Source: Sphingomonadales bacterium (GTDB lineage Bacteria; Pseudomonadota; Alphaproteobacteria; Sphingomonadales; Sphingomonadaceae). Taken from it: a DNA stretch of 64,000 nt. The stretch lies in contig SEFZ01000012.1 of assembly GCA_004173185.1 (NCBI GenBank), forward strand, positions 62,001-126,000. The letters run 5' to 3'. The position numbers were made by a program, and so were the translations under genes. The notes below the pieces were generated by a model that did not search any database, was not told where the DNA came from, and was given only the letters and a program-made list of their open reading frames with translations. Positions 1 to 8,889 of the stretch are shown in pieces; position 1 is the first letter of the stretch; each line of letters begins with the position of its first letter.

Positions 1-1
1 C

Positions 2-919
2 AAGATCGGCACGACGCGGCGCGGCATCGGCCCGGCATATGAAGACAAGGTTGGCCGCCGCGCGATCCGCGTATGCGATCTGGCGCACCTCCACGAACTC
101 GTCCCGCAGCTCGATCGCCTGTGCGCGCATCATGATGCGTTGCGCGCCGGTTTCGGGGTTGGGCCGATCGATCGCGAGGCATTGCTCGCCGAACTGAAGG
201 AAATCGCCGGCTTCGTGCTGCCCTTCGCCGAGCCGGTTTGGCGCACGCTGGCCGAGGCGCGATCGCGCGGGCGGCGCATCCTGTTCGAAGGCGCGCAGGG
301 CGTGCTGCTCGATATCGATCACGGCACCTATCCGTTCGTCACTTCGTCAAACACCGTAGCGGGCACGGCGGCTGCGGGCAGCGGCATGGGCCCGAGCGCC
401 GTCGGCTTCGTGCTGGGGATCGCCAAGGCATATACCACGCGCGTGGGTTCCGGCCCCTTCCCGACCGAGCAGGATAACGAGATCGGCGAGCGGCTGGGCA
501 CGCGCGGGCATGAGTTTGGCACGGTCACCGGGCGCAAGAGGCGCTGCGGCTGGCTAGATGCGGTTCTGCTGCGCCAGTCTGCGGCGGTATCGGGAATCAC
601 CGGCATCGCGCTGACCAAGATCGACGTGCTCGACGGGCTCGAAGAAGTGTCGATCTGCACCGGCTATACGCTGCGCGGCGAAACGCTCGATTATTATCCG
701 GCGAATGCAGCGGATCAGGCAGCGGTCGAAGCCGTGTATGAGACGATGCCAGGCTGGGCAGAAACCACTGCTGGCGCACGCAGCTGGGCCGAACTGCCGG
801 CGCAGGCGATCAAATATATCCGGCGGATCGAGGAGTTGATCCAATGCCCGGTGGCGCTGGTTTCGACCAGCCCGCAGCGCGACGATACGATCCTGGTCCG
901 CGATCCGTTCGCGGACTGA
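2..919 (+). CDS. purA: Adenylosuccinate synthetase, 5' end cut off by window edge
   Basis: Adenylosuccinate synthetase joins IMP and aspartate using GTP, the first committed step from IMP to AMP in the cytosol. The reading frame is open from base 2, before any start codon, so the N-terminus with the GTP-binding glycine loop lies outside the window. The visible part begins with the family motif [14 protein letters not shown], followed by [22 protein letters not shown] and [12 protein letters not shown]. It then has the [12 protein letters not shown] stretch with IMP- and GTP-contacting residues and the LTKIDVLDG guanine-binding segment. About 305 residues are present of the usual 425-430. The C-terminus is intact and ends in RDPFAD. 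No plus-strand gene follows closely. Identification is firm because every conserved block appears in order. Confidence 0.97.
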   Translation, partial: KIGTTRRGIGPAYEDKVGRRAIRVCDLAHLHELVPQLDRLCAHHDALRAGFGVGPIDREALLAELKEIAGFVLPFAEPVWRTLAEARSRGRRILFEGAQGVLLDIDHGTYPFVTSSNTVAGTAAAGSGMGPSAVGFVLGIAKAYTTRVGSGPFPTEQDNEIGERLGTRGHEFGTVTGRKRRCGWLDAVLLRQSAAVSGITGIALTKIDVLDGLEEVSICTGYTLRGETLDYYPANAADQAAVEAVYETMPGWAETTAGARSWAELPAQAIKYIRRIEELIQCPVALVSTSPQRDDTILVRDPFAD

Positions 920-940
920 AGGCCGTTCGCTGACTGGCGA

Positions 941-1060
941 TTATTTCGAGGGGCGTGGCTGCGTGCCGCCGGGCGACGGCGGGCGCGGCTCGCGCGGCGG
1001 CGCAACGCTACGGACGGGATCGAGCTTTTCGAGAAACGCAGCGATCGTCTTGGTACGCAT
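941..1060 (-). CDS. Possible 39-residue protein of unknown function
   Basis: A short ATG-started frame encodes a 39-residue product with a helical start (MRTKTIAAFLEKLDPVRS) and a proline/arginine-rich tail. A run of seven G lies just upstream of the ATG and could act as a ribosome binding site. It sits in the gap between purA and the next minus-strand gene. No family is recognised. The composition is biased and the size is small, so it may be chance. Confidence 0.25.
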   Translation of the reverse strand: MRTKTIAAFLEKLDPVRSVAPPREPRPPSPGGTQPRPSK

Positions 1061-1175
1061 ATTACCCCCCCACGGCCTTCACAGCCCAAGGGAGGATAAC
1101 GCGCTCCACGCAAAAGCGATTCCCCGGCTCCGGCGACTCACCGCCAAATCGATTCGCTTCGGCGCATCCCGGCGA

Positions 1176-1216
1176 CAGGATCCCGGCCCGCGATTCATGC
1201 GCGGACCGGGATCCTG
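1176..1216. terminator. Strong hairpin downstream of a secreted small protein gene
   Basis: The arms CAGGATCCCGG (1176-1186) and CCGGGATCCTG (1206-1216) are perfect complements, and the inner bases CCGCG/CGCGG extend the pairing. It lies between the convergent ends of purA (plus) and the small secreted protein (minus). No clear T-run follows on either side, so it could be a terminator or a palindromic repeat. Confidence 0.5.
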
Positions 1217-1230
1217 CCTGTTCAGTGGCC

Positions 1231-1470
1231 CTAATCGCGGGGATCGGGCTTTTTCTTGTCCGGCTTGGTCGCAGCATCGGGCGTAGCGGGAGCATCTGCG
1301 GGCGCAGTGGCTTCCACGGGCGCGCTGCTCGCCTCAGGGGCCGGCGTCGCTTCGGGTTCAGGGGCAGGAGCGGCGGGTTCGGCGGCCGGCGGCGCTGCCG
1401 GCACGTCCTGAGCGAAGGCCGCAGGGGCCGCGAAAAGCGCTGCTGCGCCTATCAAAGTCTTGAACAACAT
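1231..1470 (-). CDS. Small exported Ala/Pro/Glu-rich protein
   Basis: This predicted exported protein has 79 residues. The N-terminus is a clear Sec signal peptide: Lys at position 4, a hydrophobic stretch of Ala, Leu and Phe, and an AFAQ cleavage site near residue 20. The mature part is almost entirely Ala, Pro and Glu and ends in a Lys/Asp-rich tail (KPDKKKPDPRD). This is a low-complexity composition typical of disordered periplasmic or cell-wall-spanning proteins. The start at 1470 is preferred because GGAGG lies about nine bases upstream; a TTG three codons earlier is the alternative. It is a single gene, separated from aroC by about 140 bases. No family is recognised and the function is unknown. 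Confidence 0.6.
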   Translation of the reverse strand: MLFKTLIGAAALFAAPAAFAQDVPAAPPAAEPAAPAPEPEATPAPEASSAPVEATAPADAPATPDAATKPDKKKPDPRD

Positions 1471-1613
1471 ACTGGGCAATCCTCCGTGAATTGTTGCCGA
1501 GGGATGTTCGAGACGCCCAATGTGTCCATTATGTTGCGGCGCGATTCAGCCAAACCCGCCCGCGGCACGGCCCGGCAGTCAGGCGAGCCGCGAGAGGGGT
1601 GGGCCGAGCGGGG

Positions 1614-2684
1614 CTAACGCCCCGTTTGGGCGCGATGCAGCAGTTTCTGGTCCGCCAGCACCAGCGCCATCATCGCTTCGACCACCGGCGCGCCGCGAAT
1701 CCCGACGCACGGATCGTGGCGTCCCTTGGTGCGGATTTCGGTGGCTTCGCCTTCGCGCGTGATTGTCTCGACGGGGGTAAGGATCGAACTGGTCGGCTTG
1801 AACGCCACGCGAAGCTTGAGCGGCTGGCCGGTCGAAATGCCGCCCGCAATGCCGCCTGCATGGTTGGCGAGGAATTCGGGATGGTTGGTGCCCGGGCGCA
1901 TCGCATCGGCATTTTCTTCGCCCGATAGCGCTGCCGCGCCGAAGCCGTCGCCGATCTCGACACCCTTCACAGCGTTGATCGACATGGCGGCCGCCGCAAG
2001 TTCGCTATCGAGCTTGGCGTAGATCGGCGCGCCCCAGCCGGCGGGAACGCCGGTCGCTTCGCAAGCGATGACTGCACCCAGGGACGAACCCGCCTTGCGC
2101 GCGGCATCGACCAAGGCTTCCCAGCGCATTGCAGCAGCGGCGTCGGGGCAGAAGAACGGATTGCGATCGATTTCGTGCGCATCGAAATTGGCCGCATCGA
2201 TTGCGTCGCCGCCGATCGCCTCGACCCACGCGGTGATCTTGACCTCGGGGATTACCAGCCGGGCCACTGCGCCCGCCGCCACCCGCGCCGCAGTCTCACG
2301 CGCGGAGCTGCGCCCGCCGCCGCGATAGTCGCGAAAGCCATATTTGGCGTCATAGGCATAATCGGCATGGCCAGGCCGGTACGCGCTGGCGACTTCCGAA
2401 TAATCCTTCGAGCGCTGATCGACATTGTCGATGTGCAGCGCAATCGGCGTTCCGGTGGTCTTGCCTTCGAACACGCCCGAGAGGATGCGGACCTGATCGG
2501 GCTCCTGACGCTGCGTGGTGAAGCGCGAAGTGCCCGGGCGGCGCTTGTCGAGGAAAGGCTGGATATCGGCTTCGGACAGAGCAAGCCCCGGAGGGCAACC
2601 GTCAACGATCGCGCCCAGCGCCGGGCCGTGCGATTCGCCCCAGGTGGTGAAGCGGAATACGCGTCCGAAAGTGTTGAAGCTCAT
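1614..2684 (-). CDS. aroC: Chorismate synthase
   Basis: Chorismate synthase converts 5-enolpyruvylshikimate-3-phosphate to chorismate with reduced FMN, the last step of the shikimate pathway. The protein starts [20 protein letters not shown], which contains the conserved GESHG signature, and continues with GCPPGL, a [14 protein letters not shown] block, the RPGHADY signature and [17 protein letters not shown]. The [14 protein letters not shown] block lies near the end. The length of 356 residues is normal. The ATG at 2684 is chosen because the motif begins there and its first bases overlap the stop of fabI by four bases (ATGA), which suggests translational coupling. It is the last gene of a minus-strand run dnaJ-like, yihY, fabI, aroC. 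Confidence 0.97.
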   Translation of the reverse strand: MSFNTFGRVFRFTTWGESHGPALGAIVDGCPPGLALSEADIQPFLDKRRPGTSRFTTQRQEPDQVRILSGVFEGKTTGTPIALHIDNVDQRSKDYSEVASAYRPGHADYAYDAKYGFRDYRGGGRSSARETAARVAAGAVARLVIPEVKITAWVEAIGGDAIDAANFDAHEIDRNPFFCPDAAAAMRWEALVDAARKAGSSLGAVIACEATGVPAGWGAPIYAKLDSELAAAAMSINAVKGVEIGDGFGAAALSGEENADAMRPGTNHPEFLANHAGGIAGGISTGQPLKLRVAFKPTSSILTPVETITREGEATEIRTKGRHDPCVGIRGAPVVEAMMALVLADQKLLHRAQTGR

Positions 2685-3484
2685 ACCAGCGCGATATCCG
2701 GGGCGTCTTCGGCCTTCATGCCCATCACGTGATAGCCCGCGTCGACATGATGGGTCTCGCCCGTCACGCCGCTCGATAGATCGCTGCACAGATACAGCCC
2801 CGCGCCGCCGACATCCTCGATCGTCACGTTGCGCTTGAGCGGCGAATTATGCTCGTTCCACTTCAGGATCAGGCGGAAATCGCCGATGCCACTGGCTGCC
2901 AGCGTCTTGATCGGCCCCGCCGAGATCGCGTTGACGCGGATATTGTCGCGACCCAGATCAGCCGCGAGATATTGTACGCTGGTCTCCAACGCTGCCTTGG
3001 CTACGCCCATCACATTATAATGCGGGATCACTTTTTCGGCGCCGTAATAGCTGAGCGTCAGCAGGCTGCCGCCATTCGGCATCATCTTCGCGGCGCGCTG
3101 CGAAACGGCGACGAACGAATAGACGCTGATGTTCATCGTCGTCAGGAAATTATCGAGGCTGGTATCGACATAGCCGCCGCGCAGCTCGTTCTTGTCCGAA
3201 TAGCCGATCGCGTGGACGACGAAATCGATCGTCGGCCAGCGCGCGGCAAGCGCTTCGAAGCCCTTGTCGAGTTCGTCCATGTTCGAAACGTCGCAATCGA
3301 TCAGGAAATCGCTGCCCAATTGCTCGGCGAGCGGGCGCACGCGCTTTTCCAGCGCCTCGCCCTGATAGCTGAACGCCAGTTCGGCGCCATGCTCCGCCAA
3401 TTTCTGGGCAATGCCCCATGCGAGTGAACGATCATTGGCGAGCCCCATGATCAACCCGCGCTTGCCCTGCATCAATCCGGTCAC
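2681..3484 (-). CDS. fabI: NADH-dependent enoyl-ACP reductase FabI
   Basis: Enoyl-[acyl-carrier-protein] reductase performs the last reduction of each fatty-acid elongation cycle (type II FAS, cytosol). The 267-residue protein has the divergent SDR cofactor motif [13 protein letters not shown] typical of FabI, the active-site Tyr and Lys in a [26 protein letters not shown] block (Y-x6-Y-x6-K arrangement), and the [18 protein letters not shown] segment. It overlaps the yihY gene before it and aroC after it by four bases each, so all three are probably co-translated. FabI is the target of triclosan and isoniazid-like inhibitors in other bacteria. Length and motifs are standard, so the call is firm. 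Confidence 0.97.
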   Translation of the reverse strand: MTGLMQGKRGLIMGLANDRSLAWGIAQKLAEHGAELAFSYQGEALEKRVRPLAEQLGSDFLIDCDVSNMDELDKGFEALAARWPTIDFVVHAIGYSDKNELRGGYVDTSLDNFLTTMNISVYSFVAVSQRAAKMMPNGGSLLTLSYYGAEKVIPHYNVMGVAKAALETSVQYLAADLGRDNIRVNAISAGPIKTLAASGIGDFRLILKWNEHNSPLKRNVTIEDVGGAGLYLCSDLSSGVTGETHHVDAGYHVMGMKAEDAPDIALV

Positions 3485-4458
3485 GCCGAAACCTCCATTT
3501 TCTCGCCGCCCTCTAAACCGTCATGCGGCACTTCGGCTAGAGCCGCATTGAGTTCGGCACCAATCACCACACCAAGGCCGATGATGAAGAAAAAGATCAA
3601 GGCGATCATCACCCCGGCCAGACTGCCATAAGTGAGATCATAGCCCCCGGCGAGCGAGAGGAACCAGGGCAATACCGAAGTGGTGCCCAGCCACCAGCTC
3701 GCGACCAAAGCCGCGCCGGGCCATTTGGGGCATTTGGTCTTGCGATATTTGGCGGGGGTCAGCGAATAAAACAGGATGTAGAGCGCACCGAACAGCGCCA
3801 GCGCGGGCGCAAGCTTGCCCAAAGCGACGAGCGTAAGCGCCTCACTGGCAAAGGGGAAGACGCGGTAGATAAACTGCTCGACGCCGGTGAGGATCACCTG
3901 GAAGCTGAACGCTGCCATCGCCAGAATCACCGCGCCGACGATCATACCGATCGCGCCCAGCCGGTAGCGCCAGAACGGCGTTGAGCTTTGGGTGCCATAG
4001 GCCTGGCGCAGAATTGCGCGCAGCGTCTCGATAAAGCCCGCAGTGGTCCACAGGCCAACGATCGCACCGAACCATAACAGGCTGCCCGAGCGCGCTTCGA
4101 GCACATCGCGGATCGGCTGGGCGAGCAAAGTCGCGACTTCGGGGGGGACCGTGCGGAGAAAAGCGTTCAGCGCCGCGATGGTATCGTCGCGACGGCCGAC
4201 CAGCCGGGCAATCGCCGCAGTGACGATGAAGAACGGAAACAGCGTGACCAGCGAGAGATAGGCAAGATTGCCCGCATGGGTGAAGCCGTCGGTATAGGTG
4301 CCGACAGCAACGCGCTTGAGGATCACCAGCACACGCTTGCTCAGCCCGAGATCCTCCAGCCGCTCCCCGAAGCCGCCGCGCCTCGCCTCGGGCGATTCCG
4401 GCGAGATCCCCGGCGGGGGCTCAGCAGGCGCGGGCGCTTCAAGGCTGGCTTCGGTCAC
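3481..4458 (-). CDS. YihY/BrkB family inner-membrane protein
   Basis: This is a polytopic inner-membrane protein of the YihY/virulence factor BrkB family (formerly mis-called RNase BN). The 325 residues begin with a proline-rich cytoplasmic tail of about 40 residues. About six hydrophobic segments follow, starting near NLAYLSLVTLFPFFIVTAAI and ending with LAGVMIALIFFFIIGLGVVI, and then the family's GAELNAALAE motif. The family has no agreed biochemical role. The start is a GTG at 4458, six bases after the dnaJ-like stop, and the stop overlaps fabI by four bases, so it belongs to the same transcription unit. The family call is well supported; function remains unassigned. Confidence 0.9.
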   Translation of the reverse strand: MTEASLEAPAPAEPPPGISPESPEARRGGFGERLEDLGLSKRVLVILKRVAVGTYTDGFTHAGNLAYLSLVTLFPFFIVTAAIARLVGRRDDTIAALNAFLRTVPPEVATLLAQPIRDVLEARSGSLLWFGAIVGLWTTAGFIETLRAILRQAYGTQSSTPFWRYRLGAIGMIVGAVILAMAAFSFQVILTGVEQFIYRVFPFASEALTLVALGKLAPALALFGALYILFYSLTPAKYRKTKCPKWPGAALVASWWLGTTSVLPWFLSLAGGYDLTYGSLAGVMIALIFFFIIGLGVVIGAELNAALAEVPHDGLEGGEKMEVSA

Positions 4459-4464
4459 TCGATC

Positions 4465-5391
4465 CTAGACGCCCATCCGGGCGCGGGGGTTCCGCTCGTC
4501 GCTCCACCCTTCGGCAAAGCTGGTCAGCGCAGCATCGTCGGCGGGGAGATCGACGACCAGGGTCACGAGCAGATTTCCGCGCGTGCCGCCCTTTTTGTGG
4601 AAGCCGCGTCCGCCGAGGCGAAGCACCTTGCCTGAGCTCGACCCCTTGGGAACCGTGAGCATCACCGGGCCATCGGGCGTCGGCACGCGAACCGGGCCGC
4701 CGAGCACGGCTTCCTTGAGCGTGATCGGCAGATCGAGGCGGATATCGTCGCCTTGGCGAACATAGAATGCGTGTTTGCCGATCTCGATCGTGACGATCGC
4801 ATCGCCCATTCCGCCCGCGCCTTCCTCACCCTTGCCGGTGAGGCGCATCTGAGTGCCGGTCTCGACGCCGGCGGGGAGCTTGAGATCGATGGTCTTGCCG
4901 TCGCGCAGCGTGATTCGCTGCGGGCTGAGCTTGGCCGCATCCTCGAACGAGACCGAGAGGCGATAGGCGACATTCGCGCCCTTGGGAGCCGGACGCCGCC
5001 CAAAGCCGCCCTGGAAGCCGCCGCCACCGCCGCCGCGTCCGCCGAACAGCCCTTCGAAAATATCGCCAAAGCCGCCGCCTGCATCGCTACCGCCGCCGAA
5101 ATCACGCGCGCTGAAGCCGCCCTGCGGGCCGCCGGGGCCACCGCCGCCAAAACCGAACGGCGCGGCCGGATTGCCGTCGCCATCAATCTCGCCGCGATCG
5201 AAACGGGCGCGCTTGTCCTTGTCGGTCAGCAGATCATAGGCATTGGTCACCTTGCTGAAGCGCTCGGTGGCCTTGGGATTGTCTTTGTTTTTGTCGGGAT
5301 GCAGCTCCTTGGCGAGCTTGCGATACGCCTTTTTGATCGTCGCCTCGTCGGCGCCGCGGGCTACTCCCAGTGTTACGTACGGATCTGCCAT
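4465..5391 (-). CDS. DnaJ/CbpA-type J-domain co-chaperone
   Basis: This Hsp40-type co-chaperone is expected to stimulate DnaK ATPase and deliver substrates. The J-domain occupies residues 1-70 with the HPD triad intact (ELHPDKNKDN). A Gly/Phe-rich linker follows (roughly residues 80-140, many GGG and GGF repeats), then two C-terminal peptide-binding beta domains without a zinc-finger region. That layout matches CbpA-type proteins rather than full DnaJ. The length of 308 residues is typical. The start is the ATG at 5391, directly after an in-frame TTG. It is the first gene of the tightly packed minus-strand run leading to yihY, fabI and aroC. Confidence 0.93.
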   Translation of the reverse strand: MADPYVTLGVARGADEATIKKAYRKLAKELHPDKNKDNPKATERFSKVTNAYDLLTDKDKRARFDRGEIDGDGNPAAPFGFGGGGPGGPQGGFSARDFGGGSDAGGGFGDIFEGLFGGRGGGGGGFQGGFGRRPAPKGANVAYRLSVSFEDAAKLSPQRITLRDGKTIDLKLPAGVETGTQMRLTGKGEEGAGGMGDAIVTIEIGKHAFYVRQGDDIRLDLPITLKEAVLGGPVRVPTPDGPVMLTVPKGSSSGKVLRLGGRGFHKKGGTRGNLLVTLVVDLPADDAALTSFAEGWSDERNPRARMGV

Positions 5392-5446
5392 CAAAGTCCC
5401 TTTTACAGGGCGGCTATTTCGGCTTCGTTAGGACCGAACGCAAGGG

Positions 5447-6340
5447 TCAGCCGGTTACTTCGGTAAGTGGCTCGACATCTACCGAAACATGCATCTCCTG
5501 CGCGCCCGATCCGAGCACCACCCCATCGACCGGCGCAATGTCCGAATAATCGCGACCGATGGCGATGACGACATGATCCTCGGCCATCCAGATGCCGTTG
5601 GTGGGATCGACGCCGACCCACCCCAGTTCCGGCCCGGCCCAGACCAATACCCAGGCATGGGTCGCGTCCGCGCCGACCAGCCGGGGCTGTCCCGGTGGCG
5701 GCAAGGTACGCAGATAGCCCGAGACATAGGCCGCCGGGAGCCCGGCGCTGCGCAGGCCCGAGATCATGATCTGCGTCAGATCCTGGCAGACACCACCACG
5801 CTTGAGGAACGCCTCACGCGGGGGCGTGTCGACCATGGTCGCCGTGGTATCGAAATCGAACTCGCGCATGATCCGGCTGGCAAGCGCGAAGATAGCGTCG
5901 AGAATGCCGCGCTGGGGATCGAGATCGAGCGCGCACCATTCGGCGATATCGGCATCGAGCGAAATCAGCGGCGAAGGGAAGATATAGCTGGCAGGACTGG
6001 CGGGCGACGCATCCCGGCTGTTGCGGGCGAGCGCCGCGATCTCGGCAAGCGTCGGATCGCTGGCCCGGGGGAACGGGATGGGCCGGTCGACGCGCACCAG
6101 CGCGGTGCTCGTGATCGTCAGCGTCCTGGCCGGCGCCTCGACCACCAGCCGCATGACATTGGCGAGCCCGGCCTCGGCACGCGCGGGATGAATGCGGCCG
6201 TGGGGCTCGATGGTCAGGCTATATTTTTCGACATCCTGCCCCGACCAAATAATCGGCTTGAGCCGGAGGTTGTTGCGCGCAAAGCCGACCGGACGCGCAT
6301 ATTCGAAGCGCGTCACGTGCCGTATTTTATAGAGCATCAT
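5447..6340 (-). CDS. Transglutaminase-like protein
   Basis: This is a 298-residue bacterial transglutaminase-like cysteine protease fold protein. The N-terminal domain (MLYKIRHVTRFEYARPV) matches the bacterial transglutaminase N-terminal region. The core contains the catalytic cysteine in RGGVCQDLTQIMI, the histidine in DATHAWVLVWAG and the aspartate in GVDPTNG. Proteins of this kind are usually encoded beside an ATP-grasp and alpha-E protein, as here. The start at 6340 overlaps the stop of that upstream gene by four bases (ATGA). The pair may make or break an uncharacterised peptide-like bond, but no substrate can be inferred. The family call is firm. Confidence 0.93.
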   Translation of the reverse strand: MMLYKIRHVTRFEYARPVGFARNNLRLKPIIWSGQDVEKYSLTIEPHGRIHPARAEAGLANVMRLVVEAPARTLTITSTALVRVDRPIPFPRASDPTLAEIAALARNSRDASPASPASYIFPSPLISLDADIAEWCALDLDPQRGILDAIFALASRIMREFDFDTTATMVDTPPREAFLKRGGVCQDLTQIMISGLRSAGLPAAYVSGYLRTLPPPGQPRLVGADATHAWVLVWAGPELGWVGVDPTNGIWMAEDHVVIAIGRDYSDIAPVDGVVLGSGAQEMHVSVDVEPLTEVTG

Positions 6341-8820
6341 GCGAGCACCATCCCCGCTGCGCGCAGAGGCTCGGCGCCTTGCAGGAAATAGCGCCGCGCC
6401 ACCGCATCGGAGAGGTTCGACAGCCGGACGCCGATATCGCCGAGCGTCCAATCGTCGATCCGCGTGGCATGTGCAGTGACAAGTACCGCGGCAAGCTGGC
6501 GAGCCTGTTCCTGTTGCGGTTCGGCCAGGCCATCGTCGGACAGCACGGGCAGCTTGTTGAGATGCGCGCTGATCGCCGCGACCTGAAAGACAATGCCGCG
6601 CGGATTGCTCGGATCGAGCGCGACCAGATCGAGTACGGGAACGCGCGCAATGCCGGTCAGATAACGCTGGCGATAGCTGATCTGGCTGTCGGCGAGATCG
6701 AGCAGGGTCGAGAGATCGTCACCGGTCGCATCCGGCCCGCCAAAGGTGCGGATGGCGCGGACGGCGTGATCGGCCCGCTCAAGACGGCGGCCGATATCGT
6801 GGAAGCGCCAGGCATCGGTGCGCCCCATATGCTCGGCGGCGAGGCCGGCGAGCGCGGAATAACGGCGCTGGAGACTGCCGGCCTTATCGAGCACGCCCCC
6901 CCGCGTGGGGAAAGGCGCATCGAGCAGGCGGATCATGTCCGCCGAAAGCCGCTCGCGTGAGACTGCGCCGATGCGCTTCGCCTGCGCATTGATATGGCGA
7001 ACGCTGTACCAGCCCTCTTCGCCTTCGAGCGCGGTGCGGACCAGCGCGGTCAGATCGGCGCGCTTATACGCCTTGGGCTCGGGCGCGGCTCCGGCGGCGA
7101 CGACGAGACCGACAAGGCGGCGGACGGTATCGGCGGAGAGCGCCGCGCCGGTATCCGCGCTGATCGAATGGCCGAGCAGAACGCGCAGGACGCCCAGCAG
7201 CGCTTCGCCGCGCTCAAGATAGCGGCCGAGCCAGAAGAGATTATCGGCGACGCGGCTGGGCAGCGTGCCGGGATTGCGGCGCAGCGCAGTCGAATCGCCC
7301 GAGGGCAGCAGCGACACGGGTGCTACCGCTTCCTCGCCATGGATCGCGACATCGGCGGACCAGACGCCTTCGCCCATCACAGCCGCACGGGCATCGGCAT
7401 GCTCGCCGATCCGGGCAAAGCCGCCGGGCATCACGCTCCAGCTGCCATCGGCACCGCGCGCCGCGAAGACGCGCAAGGTGAAGGGGCGCGGAGCGAGTTC
7501 GCCATCGGTGACCGTGGGCATGGTCGAGAGGCGGACGACTTCCTGCCCGGCATAATCCTGCGGGCGGCGCGCGAGATCGGCGAGCAGAGCCGCGCGGGCC
7601 TCGCTTGTGAGGCTGGCGCCGAGCACCGCCTTGCCATCGGGCAGGCCAAGCGGTTTCGCGCCGAAAGCAGGCGCGATGACGAGGGTATCGAGGTTCGCCT
7701 CGACATGCGCGCGCGCCGCATCCTGCCCGCACCACCAGGTGGCGATGTTGGGCAGCTGCAGCGGCTCACCATATACGCGGGCGAGCTTGGGCAGGAATGC
7801 GGCAAAGGCAGTTGCCTCCAGCAATCCCACGCCGGGCGCGTTGGCGATGACGACATTGCCCGCCGCCATCGCATCGATCACCCCGGGGACGCCGATCGTG
7901 GAGTGCGAATCGAGCGCGAGCGGATCGAGCAGCCGGGGATCGAGCCGGTGCCAGAGCGCGTCGATGCGCTTGAGGCCCGCAATCGTGCGCACATAAAGCT
8001 TGTCGTCGAGCACCGTGAGATCGGGGCCTTCGACCAGCAGGAAACCGAGATAGCGCGCGAGATGCGCCTGCTCGGCATAGCTGGGATTGAGCCGGCCGGG
8101 CGTGAGCAGCGCCATGCGCGGTTCGACCCGCTGGCACGATGCCGCCAGCCCCTCGCGAAACGCCGCGAAAAACGGCGCGTGGCGGGCAATGTTGAGCCGG
8201 GTCTGCAAACCATCGAGCGTGCGCGCCATCGCCAGCCGGTTTTCCAGCGCATAGCCGGCCCCTGCCGGTGCGCGCAGATGATCGGCAAGGACGCGCCAAT
8301 TGCCCGAGGGTCCGCGACAAAGATCGAAGGCGACGAAATGGAGATGATGCCCGCCGGGCGGATCGAGCCGGGTGAGCGGGCGCAGGAAATAGGGGCTGCC
8401 GGTGATCAGAGCGGCGGGGACATGGCCGTCCGCCACCAGTTTCTGCTCGCCATAAAGATCGGCGAGCAAGGTCTCCATCAAGCCGGCGCGCTGGGCGATG
8501 CCCGATTCGATGCCCTGCCATTCGGCCTCGGGGATAAGCAGCGGCACTGGCGAGAGCGGCCAGGGACGCTCATCGTCTTCGCCTTCGCCCGCGATGCGGA
8601 AGCCCGTGCCGATATCGGCGGCGTGGCGCTGGGCGCGCTCGCGCGCATGCTCCAGATCATCGCCAAGGCCCGCCAGTTCCTCGAACAAAGCGGCCCATGC
8701 ATCGCGATCGCCGCTATCCGCGCACAGCGCGTCTCCGTCCTTCGACGCGGCGCAATAGTCCGTGATCCACCGGTCGGCGATCAAGCCTGCATCGAACAAA
8801 TTAGCGGGGCTGCTGGCCAC
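6337..8820 (-). CDS. Circularly permuted ATP-grasp / alpha-E fusion protein
   Basis: This large fusion has two parts. The N-terminal half (about residues 60-480) is a circularly permuted ATP-grasp domain with GSPYFLRPLTRLDPP, CRGPSGNWRVLADHLRAPAG and a WWCGQDAARAHV stretch. The C-terminal third (about residues 500-825) is the helical alpha-E domain beginning SRVADNLFWLGRYLERGE. In many bacteria these are separate neighbouring genes; here they are fused and followed by the transglutaminase. The context predicts an ATP-dependent peptide-bond synthesis system of unknown product. The GTG at 8820 is preferred because AAGGGGAG lies five bases upstream; an ATG at 8871 would add 17 residues. Confidence 0.88.
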   Translation of the reverse strand: MASSPANLFDAGLIADRWITDYCAASKDGDALCADSGDRDAWAALFEELAGLGDDLEHARERAQRHAADIGTGFRIAGEGEDDERPWPLSPVPLLIPEAEWQGIESGIAQRAGLMETLLADLYGEQKLVADGHVPAALITGSPYFLRPLTRLDPPGGHHLHFVAFDLCRGPSGNWRVLADHLRAPAGAGYALENRLAMARTLDGLQTRLNIARHAPFFAAFREGLAASCQRVEPRMALLTPGRLNPSYAEQAHLARYLGFLLVEGPDLTVLDDKLYVRTIAGLKRIDALWHRLDPRLLDPLALDSHSTIGVPGVIDAMAAGNVVIANAPGVGLLEATAFAAFLPKLARVYGEPLQLPNIATWWCGQDAARAHVEANLDTLVIAPAFGAKPLGLPDGKAVLGASLTSEARAALLADLARRPQDYAGQEVVRLSTMPTVTDGELAPRPFTLRVFAARGADGSWSVMPGGFARIGEHADARAAVMGEGVWSADVAIHGEEAVAPVSLLPSGDSTALRRNPGTLPSRVADNLFWLGRYLERGEALLGVLRVLLGHSISADTGAALSADTVRRLVGLVVAAGAAPEPKAYKRADLTALVRTALEGEEGWYSVRHINAQAKRIGAVSRERLSADMIRLLDAPFPTRGGVLDKAGSLQRRYSALAGLAAEHMGRTDAWRFHDIGRRLERADHAVRAIRTFGGPDATGDDLSTLLDLADSQISYRQRYLTGIARVPVLDLVALDPSNPRGIVFQVAAISAHLNKLPVLSDDGLAEPQQEQARQLAAVLVTAHATRIDDWTLGDIGVRLSNLSDAVARRYFLQGAEPLRAAGMVLA

Positions 8821-8889
8821 CAAAACTCCCCTTTCCACGACTCTGGGGGAAAGGATGCTGCCGTGCAACACAGATTAGCCTTGGCCAGA